Positions 7,528-12,908 of a DNA stretch of 12,908 nt are shown here, piece by piece. Source of the stretch: an uncultured Peptococcaceae bacterium (GTDB lineage Bacteria > Bacillota > Peptococcia > Peptococcales > Peptococcaceae); NCBI GenBank assembly GCA_902496505.1, contig CABVBB010000020.1, positions 1-12,908 of the forward strand. Direction: 5' to 3'. Within the stretch, counting starts at the first letter, position 1. Every line of letters begins with the position of its first letter. Under the pieces are notes generated by a model that saw only the letters and a program-made list of their open reading frames with translations, had not been told where the DNA came from and ran no database searches. A program made the translations under genes and the position numbers.

Positions 7528-7595
7528 CCTGGTCTGGGGCAATCTGTGTTATGCAGAGGCAGCTGCTGGGATAACGCACCACAGGAATTCAGCCA
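7528..7595 (+). mobile_element. IS3-family transposase fragment (DDE C-terminal motif)
   Basis: In the same frame as the ZIP relic, the translation reads GLGQSVLCRGSCWDNAPQEF. This closely matches the conserved block around the catalytic glutamate of IS3/IS150-type transposases (QSMSRRGNCWDNAPQESF). Nothing recognisable as transposase precedes or follows it, so only about twenty codons survive. After the Glu the expected FFGH stretch is shortened. The sequence TCTAGGTACA at 7609-7618 might be a remnant of a terminal inverted repeat, but that is speculative. The scrap marks a past insertion followed by deletion. Confidence 0.65.
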
Positions 7596-7667
7596 TTATA
7601 CCATAGGCTCTAGGTACAGACCTCGCCAAAAGGGTGCAGGAAATGTCGGGAAGTCTCTGGACGTCTT

Positions 7668-7676
7668 TGCTATACT
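7668..7676 (+). promoter_or_regulatory. Candidate promoter of the UvrA-like gene
   Basis: TGCTATACT is an extended -10 element about 50 bases upstream of the UvrA-like start codon. No good -35 is present at 17 bases. The same TTTGCTATACT string forms the -10 region of the LysR promoter on the other strand. It lies at the edge of the transposon debris. Confidence 0.45.
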
Positions 7677-7726
7677 GGAAGTTGACAGCGAGAAAATGAG
7701 AGAAAGACGAAAAGAGGTGCAGATGG

Positions 7727-9970
7727 ATGACAGATATCATCATTGAGGGACTGACGCAAAATAATTTGAAGCATATTTCTCTGCGTATCCCAAAAGAAAA
7801 GATCACCGTGTTCACTGGCGTGTCGGGCTCGGGCAAATCCAGCATCGTTTTTGACACCATTGCTGCTGAAGCGCAGCGGCAGCTGAGCGCGACGTATCCG
7901 CCCTTTGTGCGGTCGCGGCTGCCCAAGTATCCCAAGCCGGCGGTGGAGCGCATCGACAATTTGACAGCGTCCGTGGTGGTGGATCAATCGCCCTTAGGCG
8001 GCAATGCCCGCTCCACTGTGGGCACCATCAGTGGGCTTTATGCCAGTTTAAGACTGCTGTTTTCCAGGATCGGTCAGCCTTATGTGGGCACGGCTTCTTA
8101 TTTTTCCTTCAATGATCCTAATGGGATGTGCAAGACTTGTTCTGGTCTGGGCAAGGTCCCCCAAGTGGATATAGAGGCCATCTTAGACCGGGATAGATCT
8201 TGGAACGACGGCTGTGTGCGGGACCCTTTGTATCGGCCGGGGTCCTGGTATTGGAAGCAGTACGCTCAGTCAGGTCTCTTCGATCTGGATAAGCTGATCA
8301 AGGATTACTCCCGCGAGGAATATGCTTTGCTTCTGTATGGCTCTCGGGACGGTCAGGGGGAGCCGGAAGATCCCAAGGTGCCTGGGCTCGTGCAGCAATA
8401 CACCAAGACGCTTCTCAACCGCGACCTCAGCGGCAAGAGCAAGCATACCCAGGAGAAAGCCCAGCAATTCGTGATCGAGACCGAGTGCACCGCCTGTCAC
8501 GGCAAGCGGCTGAATGAGGCGGCGCTCAGCTCGAAGATCAACGGCTATTCTATCGCCGATCTGTGTGAGCTGGAGTTGACCCAGCTCAGGGAAGTCTTGA
8601 CAAAGATCACGGACCAGACGGTGGGCGCGCTGATCCAGACGCTGATCGAGGGCTTGGACAGAATGATCGAGATCGGCCTGCCGTATCTGCATTTGAACCG
8701 GGAGACGCCGTCGCTTTCCGGCGGGGAGGCGCAGCGTTTGAAGCTGGTGCGGTATATGGGCAGCAGTCTCTGCGGGATGACGTATATTTTTGACGAGCCC
8801 AGCGCCGGGATGCATCCCCGCGATGTCTACCGCATGAATAAGCTGCTCCGAGAGCTGCGGGACAAGGGCAATACGGTGCTGGTGGTGGAGCATGACCGGG
8901 ACGTGATCGCCATTGCCGATCATGTGATCGACGTCGGGCCGCTGGCAGGGCAAAAAGGCGGAGAGATCGTTTTTGAGGGGAGTTTTGAAGACCTGCTGGA
9001 GGCGGATACCTTGACCGGCCAGGCTCTGCGTCAGTATCTGCCGCTTCAGGAAGCTCCCCGTCAGCCAACGGGCAGTCTGCCGATCCGCAAGGCCAGTCTG
9101 CACAATCTGAAGCAGGTGGATGTGGATATCCCCTTAGGCATCATGACCGTCGTCACCGGCGTGGCGGGCTCCGGTAAAAGCACGCTGATCACGCAGGTCT
9201 TTGCCAAGCAGTACGCCGAGGAGGTGGTCATGATCGATCAGGGCCCGATCACGGCCAACAATCGTTCTACGCCGGCCTCCTACCTGGGCTTCTTCGAGGA
9301 TATCCGCAGGCTGCTGGCACGGGAAAGCGGTCAGCCGGAAAGTCTCTTCAGCTTCAATGCCGCAGGCGCCTGTCCGGTCTGCGGCGGCAAGGGCGTGATC
9401 GTGACGGAGCTGGCCTTTATGGACCCCATCGTGACCCCGTGCGAAGCCTGCGGTGGTCTGCGCTATAATCCGGCGGCGCTGGCCTGCACCTATCGGGGCA
9501 AAAATATCGTAGAGCTGCTGGCACTGACGGCAGCGGAAGCCTTGACTCTATTTGATGAGGCCAAGATCAAAAAGCGCCTGCTGGTGCTGCAGCAGGTGGG
9601 ACTGGATTATCTGACGCTGGGGCAAGCGCTCAGCACGCTGTCCGGCGGTGAGCGCCAGAGGCTCAAACTGGCCAAACAGCTGGGCAAAAAAGGGAGCATC
9701 ATCATTATGGATGAGCCGACCACTGGACTTCATATGTCTGATATCGAGAGGCTCCTCAAGCTGTTTGATCTGATCGTTTCTCGCGGCAATACGCTGGTGG
9801 TGATCGAACACCATCTGGATGTGATCAAGCGGGCCGACTGGATCATCGACATCGGTCCCGACGGCGGCAAAAACGGCGGTCAAGTGGTCTTCACCGGCAC
9901 GCCGCTGGAAATGGTGCAGACTGCCAATACCTTGACAGCGGACAGCCTGCGGGCCGCGTGCAGAGGCTGA
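7727..9970 (+). CDS. Short UvrA-like ABC ATPase (DrrC/UvrA2-type)
   Basis: This 747-residue soluble protein has the tandem ABC architecture of UvrA. The first Walker A is GVSGSGKS (31-38), followed by a zinc module with CKTC and CTACHGKRL. The first signature is LSGGEAQRL (330-338), followed by FDEPSAGMH. The second Walker A is GVAGSGKS (478-485), followed by a zinc module with CPVCGG and CEACGG. The second signature LSGGERQRL (638-646) is followed by MDEPTTGLH. Repair UvrA is about 940 residues; here the distance from Walker A to the first signature is short, so the UvrB-binding insertion is missing. It therefore resembles DrrC/UvrA2-like proteins, linked to resistance to DNA-binding drugs, rather than the repair subunit. 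AGAGGTG at 7711-7717 supports the ATG at 7727. A terminator separates it from the ZIP gene. Its true substrate is unknown. Confidence 0.85.
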   Translation: MTDIIIEGLTQNNLKHISLRIPKEKITVFTGVSGSGKSSIVFDTIAAEAQRQLSATYPPFVRSRLPKYPKPAVERIDNLTASVVVDQSPLGGNARSTVGTISGLYASLRLLFSRIGQPYVGTASYFSFNDPNGMCKTCSGLGKVPQVDIEAILDRDRSWNDGCVRDPLYRPGSWYWKQYAQSGLFDLDKLIKDYSREEYALLLYGSRDGQGEPEDPKVPGLVQQYTKTLLNRDLSGKSKHTQEKAQQFVIETECTACHGKRLNEAALSSKINGYSIADLCELELTQLREVLTKITDQTVGALIQTLIEGLDRMIEIGLPYLHLNRETPSLSGGEAQRLKLVRYMGSSLCGMTYIFDEPSAGMHPRDVYRMNKLLRELRDKGNTVLVVEHDRDVIAIADHVIDVGPLAGQKGGEIVFEGSFEDLLEADTLTGQALRQYLPLQEAPRQPTGSLPIRKASLHNLKQVDVDIPLGIMTVVTGVAGSGKSTLITQVFAKQYAEEVVMIDQGPITANNRSTPASYLGFFEDIRRLLARESGQPESLFSFNAAGACPVCGGKGVIVTELAFMDPIVTPCEACGGLRYNPAALACTYRGKNIVELLALTAAEALTLFDEAKIKKRLLVLQQVGLDYLTLGQALSTLSGGERQRLKLAKQLGKKGSIIIMDEPTTGLHMSDIERLLKLFDLIVSRGNTLVVIEHHLDVIKRADWIIDIGPDGGKNGGQVVFTGTPLEMVQTANTLTADSLRAACRG

Positions 9971-10000
9971 TGAAAAAAAGCTGTGAGGACAAGACCTGCG

Positions 10001-10037
10001 GCGAGATTGAACGATGACGTTCGGTCTCGCTTTTTTT
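10001..10037 (+). terminator. Intrinsic terminator of the UvrA-like gene
   Basis: GCGAGATTGAACG (10001-10013) pairs with CGTTCGGTCTCGC (10018-10030) with two T-G wobbles and a four-base loop. Seven T residues follow. Confidence 0.9.
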
Positions 10038-10088
10038 GTGCTTCTGCCAGGGGCGATAACGGCATAAACATAGCATGAGGTGATGGTC

Positions 10089-10802
10089 ATGCTAATCAAT
10101 GGTTTATTAGCTGGACTGGCGATCGTTGTCGGTGCAGTGATCGTTTTGGTATTAGGCGAGCCGTCGGATCGGGTGATGGCGGTGATGCTGGGGCTGGCGG
10201 CTGGGGTGATGGCAGCGGCTGCCGGCGGAGACCTGCTGCCAGCGGCGGTAGCGCTGGGCGGACGGCTGGGCGCGCTGGGCGGCTTCATCGCCGGCGGTGT
10301 GATCATGCAGGAATTGGGGCAGATCATGGATCGGCTGCCGGCGGTGAATCGGGAAAGCGCCCATTCCTCCCGACGAGTGGGTTACCTGGTTTTTGCCGGG
10401 GTGGCGCTGCACGATATTTTGGAAGGGATGGCGGTGGCTGTGGGCTATGGTGTGACGGAGACGCTGGGTCTGGCCCTAGCGGCGGCTATCGGCATCCACC
10501 ATGTGCCGGAGGGAATGGCTATGGCCGCGCCGCTTAAAGCTTCGGGCACGTCCGGCCGCTTTATCCTGGGCTTAGCCAGCCTGACCGCGCTGATGACGCC
10601 CTTCGGCGTGTGGCTGGGCATGGGCGCGCAGGGGCTGTCGATGGCTGCGATGGGCGTGCTCTTGGCCGCCGCAGCCGGTGCTATGGCGGCTCTGGCTTTC
10701 TTCGAGCTTTGCCCGGAAGCATGGCAGTATCATGTCTGGGGCGGCCGCGTAGGTTTCTTAGCGGGGCTCATCGCTATGCTGGCAGTGTGTCTCAAGGGGT
10801 GA
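10089..10802 (+). CDS. ZIP-family divalent metal transporter
   Basis: This 237-residue inner-membrane protein is a small bacterial ZIP (GufA/ZupT-like) transporter, expected to move zinc, iron or manganese into the cytoplasm. It consists mostly of hydrophobic helices with Gly/Ala-rich packing. The two metal-site helices are visible: HDILEG (108-113) in TM4, where HNxPEG is usual, and IHHVPEG (136-142) in TM5. The variable His-rich loop between TM3 and TM4 is short (about AVNRESAHSSRR). The ATG at 10089 is chosen because GAGGTG at 10077-10082 is six bases upstream; the GTG at 10080 and ATG at 10083 overlap that site. Own terminators lie on both sides, so it is a single-gene unit, and a possible upstream promoter is not clear. 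A decayed homologous fragment lies at 7399-7512. Confidence 0.85.
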   Translation: MLINGLLAGLAIVVGAVIVLVLGEPSDRVMAVMLGLAAGVMAAAAGGDLLPAAVALGGRLGALGGFIAGGVIMQELGQIMDRLPAVNRESAHSSRRVGYLVFAGVALHDILEGMAVAVGYGVTETLGLALAAAIGIHHVPEGMAMAAPLKASGTSGRFILGLASLTALMTPFGVWLGMGAQGLSMAAMGVLLAAAAGAMAALAFFELCPEAWQYHVWGGRVGFLAGLIAMLAVCLKG

Positions 10803-10827
10803 AAAGACGGCGTACAGCCGTCTTTTT
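10802..10827 (+). terminator. Intrinsic terminator of the ZIP gene
   Basis: AAAAGACGGC (10802-10811) pairs with GCCGTCTTTT (10817-10826) around a five-base loop, with the T-tract overlapping the right arm. It begins at the last base of the ZIP stop codon. Confidence 0.87.
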
Positions 10828-10892
10828 GGTTTGTCCGCCAATGGCACAACGATTGGTTGTACCGAAAGAAAAACGCGACGAAATGAAGTTGT

Positions 10893-10921
10893 TTTACTAT
10901 TGGACAGGATAACAGTATACT
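10893..10921 (+). promoter_or_regulatory. Candidate promoter for SLC13 copy 2
   Basis: TTTACT (10893-10898), a 17-base spacer and TATACT (10916-10921) form a reasonable sigma-70 promoter. It would give a leader of about 210 bases before the permease ATG. Other AT-rich -10-like sequences lie nearer the gene (for example TAGAAT at 11094-11099) but lack a well-spaced -35. Confidence 0.4.
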
Positions 10922-10927
10922 AAATGC

Positions 10928-11140
10928 ATAAGAAATGATTATTGGTCGGATGGAATTGAGAAAGGGGTGAGGCGAGGCGCCAAAAGACAACGTTAGGCAG
11001 CAGGGGGAAACGCAGCAAGATTCGTCAGGCAGCAGATGTTTTGCAGTAAAGCAGGAAAGTGGGAAAACTTACGGTCTATTAATACAGAATAATTAGAATT
11101 ATAGGTTGATTCTTACGCAGTAAAAGAAGGAGTGTTTAGA
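10928..11140 (+). other. Untranslated leader region with a repeated motif
   Basis: No gene is seen in this stretch. It is purine-rich in its middle and holds two copies of CGTYAGGCAGCAG (10991-11003 and 11023-11035), 32 bases apart, plus a GAGGCGAGGCGCC element at about 10970-10982. I recognise no known riboswitch in it. It ends with the strong Shine-Dalgarno site AGAAGGAG (11125-11132). Confidence 0.4.
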
Positions 11141-12583
11141 ATGAGTACCAACGTTGCACAAAAAACAAATACAGCACCCAGCAAAATCATGTGGTTCCAC
11201 TACGCCATCGTTTTGGCCTTTTGCTTCTTGTTCCGCTTCCTGCCGGGCTTTGCGGGCATCACGCCGTTGGGTATGGGCATCTTGGGCAGTTTTATCGGGG
11301 CGATCTACGGCTGGATCTTCATCGATATGCTCTGGACCAGCCTGATGGCTTTGCTGGCCATCGGCATCAGCATCGGCATGAATCAAATGTACGCGGCCAG
11401 TTTGGGTTCGATCACCATCGTGGCCTTGATCTTCTGTATGCCCTTGATCGGCGTCTGCAATGAGACCGGCGCGTTTCAGTGGCTGATCGACAAGCTTTTG
11501 ACCAATAAGTTCATGCAGGGCAAAGCCTGGGTGACGATTTGGCTGATCCTCTTGATCGCCTGGTTCATGGGCTGTCACAATCCCATCATCATGGGCATGA
11601 TCTTCTGTTCCTTCGCGACCTCTATTTTCAAACAGGTGGGCATCGGCAAGAATGAGAAGCTGCCCATCTTCATGTATCTGGGCATTGCTTACGCAGCAAT
11701 GATGGGGCAGATACTCTTTCCCTTCATCAGCACCGGCTTGACGCTGATCATGGCCTACAATGCCATGTTTCCGGACTTCCCTATCGATTTCGTGCGCTAT
11801 TTGGCCTTCATGATCCCTTCCGGCATCATCATGGTCACGATCTATACGCTGCTGATGAAATTCGTCTTCCGAGTGGATGCGTCCAAGGTGGCCAATTATA
11901 AACAGACCGGTGAAGCCAAGAAGATCACCAAAGATCAGCGCAATGCCCTGTTCGTTTTCATCATTTTTATTGCCTTGAATATCATGAGCTCTCTGCCTTT
12001 GGGAGCGATCAAACAATTTTTATCCATTTTTGGCATCGGCGGCTTTATTTTTGTTCTTTTGGGTTTTATGATGGTTTTCATGAAAAAAGAAGACGGCTCA
12101 CCGTTCTGCGACGTCGAAAGAGGCTTGAAAACGGTGCATTGGGGACAGATCCTGATGGTGGGCTATATCATGGTCATCGCCACTTATATGAATCGTCCTG
12201 AGACCGGCATCAGCGCCGCTATGGCCGCGCTGCTCCAGCCCTTCACCACCTTGCCGCCGCTGGTCTTTGTTGTCTTGGCGCTGCTTTTTGCCTGCATCAT
12301 GACCAATGTCGCCAACAATATGATCGTCGTGGTCTTGGTCATGCCGGTCATGTTCAACTTTGCTGCCATCATCGGTATGGCGCCCACCGGTATGATCGCG
12401 CTCTTGTTCCTCTTGGCGCAGTTCGCCCTGGCGACGCCGGCAGCCTCTCCTGTCACGGCGATCTGTATGACGCAGGAATTGGCCGATGCCAGCCAAATGA
12501 GCAAAGCCGCGCTCAAGGTCATCCCACTGCTCTTTATCTGTTCCATGGTGATCGGCTGGCCGCTGGCGCAGCTCCTCTTCTAA
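11141..12583 (+). CDS. SLC13/DASS-type anion permease (copy 2)
   Basis: This 480-residue multi-spanning inner-membrane protein is paralogous to the permease at 4751-6220 and likely imports an organic or inorganic anion, probably with cations. ATG 11141 is preceded by AGAAGGAG with an eight-base gap; the earlier in-frame GTG at 11132 overlaps that site and is rejected. The shared N-terminal block is ITPLGMGILGSFIGAIYGW. The C-terminal Asn motif MTNVANN (387-393) is kept, but the first re-entrant motif is GCHNPII (144-150) where copy 1 has SVTNAVT. The closing region is ATPAASPVTAI instead of LPSGSPLGAM. The changes at the expected binding sites point to a different substrate. It is a single-gene unit with its own leader and terminator. 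Confidence 0.82.
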   Translation: MSTNVAQKTNTAPSKIMWFHYAIVLAFCFLFRFLPGFAGITPLGMGILGSFIGAIYGWIFIDMLWTSLMALLAIGISIGMNQMYAASLGSITIVALIFCMPLIGVCNETGAFQWLIDKLLTNKFMQGKAWVTIWLILLIAWFMGCHNPIIMGMIFCSFATSIFKQVGIGKNEKLPIFMYLGIAYAAMMGQILFPFISTGLTLIMAYNAMFPDFPIDFVRYLAFMIPSGIIMVTIYTLLMKFVFRVDASKVANYKQTGEAKKITKDQRNALFVFIIFIALNIMSSLPLGAIKQFLSIFGIGGFIFVLLGFMMVFMKKEDGSPFCDVERGLKTVHWGQILMVGYIMVIATYMNRPETGISAAMAALLQPFTTLPPLVFVVLALLFACIMTNVANNMIVVVLVMPVMFNFAAIIGMAPTGMIALLFLLAQFALATPAASPVTAICMTQELADASQMSKAALKVIPLLFICSMVIGWPLAQLLF

Positions 12584-12597
12584 AGGATATGAGCCTC

Positions 12598-12633
12598 AAA
12601 AAGCAGCTTCGCATCAGGCGAGGCTGCTTTTTT
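12598..12633 (+). terminator. Intrinsic terminator, probably bidirectional
   Basis: AAAAAGCAGCTTCGC (12598-12612) pairs with GCGAGGCTGCTTTTT (12618-12632) with one T-G wobble and a five-base loop, and has T residues on the right and A residues on the left. It lies between the permease and a convergent minus-strand gene and can serve both. Confidence 0.9.
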
Positions 12634-12646
12634 GGGTCGGTGCAAT

Positions 12647-12908
12647 TTAGTCCCAGACGATTGCTAAACAGTGGAAACCTTTGGGAATAGGCGGGACGCA
12701 CGAAAAAATATCCAATTCTGCGGGCTCTAGGACGATCACGCCGTCTGAGCCCAGTCCATCGCAGTCCACGGCGCGATCTATCTCCCCGGGGCTGGCGGTG
12801 GTGCAGAGGACGATGGTATCGCCAACCAGCGATAAAGCGGCCCCCGCAGCAGAGTTCACGATCTCGGTGTCATCATGCAGGGACACGCGGACCCAGGCTG
12901 TCGCGGGG
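12647..12908 (-). CDS. Hypothetical protein, C-terminal part, runs off the window
   Basis: The minus-strand frame is open from the window edge to a TAA at 12647-12649, giving about 86 residues. It begins ATAWVRVSLHDDTEIVNSAA and ends with PIPKGFHCLAIVWD. I do not recognise a family. The position, directly after a bidirectional terminator, and the continuous frame to the edge support a real gene whose start lies beyond the window. The GTG at 12886 is an internal codon candidate only. It is soluble in character, with no membrane segment in the visible part. Confidence 0.55.
   Translation of the reverse strand, partial: PATAWVRVSLHDDTEIVNSAAGAALSLVGDTIVLCTTASPGEIDRAVDCDGLGSDGVIVLEPAELDIFSCVPPIPKGFHCLAIVWD

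Noticed and set aside
7278..7574. Plus-strand 98-codon open frame in the intergenic region
   Set aside because: It is in a different frame from the ZIP and transposase similarities, has low-complexity Gly/Ala content, and no Shine-Dalgarno site.
7468..7746. 92-codon open frame across the relics as a real small gene
   Set aside because: Its two halves are a ZIP piece and a transposase piece, and its end overlaps the UvrA-like start; it is a chance fusion of debris.
8270..9103. Long minus-strand open frame inside the UvrA-like gene
   Set aside because: It is an antisense shadow of a GC-rich coding region whose plus-strand frame has all the ABC motifs.
10841..10912. Possible 23-residue peptide beginning MAQRLVVPKEK
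   Set aside because: No ribosome binding site, lies between a terminator and a promoter candidate, and overlaps the promoter; too short to support.
11099..12016. 305-codon minus-strand open frame over SLC13 copy 2
   Set aside because: His/Asp/Gln-rich shadow typical of antisense to a membrane protein gene; the plus strand has the ribosome binding site and the family similarity.
1..12908. CRISPR array, rRNA, tRNA or phage genes
   Set aside because: No regular repeat-spacer pattern, no tRNA-like cloverleaf with conserved loops, no rRNA sequence and no phage structural genes were noticed on either strand.

Overview
This is a bacterial chromosomal window carrying mostly transport and metabolic genes. 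Shine-Dalgarno sites are strong, genes are compactly spaced, and intrinsic hairpin terminators are frequent. The overall character fits a Firmicutes-type anaerobe; Negativicutes is plausible, but that is inference from gene types and style only. There is no rRNA, tRNA or CRISPR array.

Layout. (1) 3-2388: the end of a ribose-type sugar ABC permease, followed one base later by an FGGY/xylulokinase-like carbohydrate kinase, closed by a terminator at 2470-2499. (2) 2582-6271: an alkaline-phosphatase-superfamily hydrolase gene followed by an SLC13/DASS-type anion permease, closed by a strong terminator at 6237-6271. The hydrolase frame carries one in-frame TAG at 2790-2792, just ahead of its nucleophile threonine. 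(3) 6284-7284, minus strand: a LysR-type regulator, also interrupted by a single in-frame stop (TAA at 6602-6604), with a good promoter nested in repeats. (4) 7399-7620: gene debris, namely a decayed ZIP-transporter fragment (one more in-frame TAG and a short deletion) joined to a scrap of an IS3-family transposase. (5) 7668-10827: a short UvrA-like ABC ATPase without a UvrB-binding domain, a terminator, then an intact ZIP-family metal transporter and its terminator. (6) 10893-12633: a candidate promoter, a leader of about 210 nt with a repeated motif, a second SLC13-type permease paralogous to the first, and a terminator. (7) 12647-12908, minus strand: the C-terminal end of an unrecognised gene.

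How it fits together. Region 1 is sugar import plus phosphorylation. Region 2 looks like uptake of an organic or inorganic anion plus a phospho- or phosphonate-ester hydrolase, perhaps originally controlled by the adjacent LysR regulator. Regions 2-4 are visibly more AT-rich than the flanking kinase and UvrA genes. They contain two genes each broken by one stop but otherwise intact, and they end in transposase debris. This suggests an acquired segment that is starting to decay, or less likely sequence errors or stop-codon readthrough. The most notable observations are these two isolated stops, the ZIP/IS3 remnant and the divergence of the two SLC13 paralogs in a substrate/sodium-site motif.
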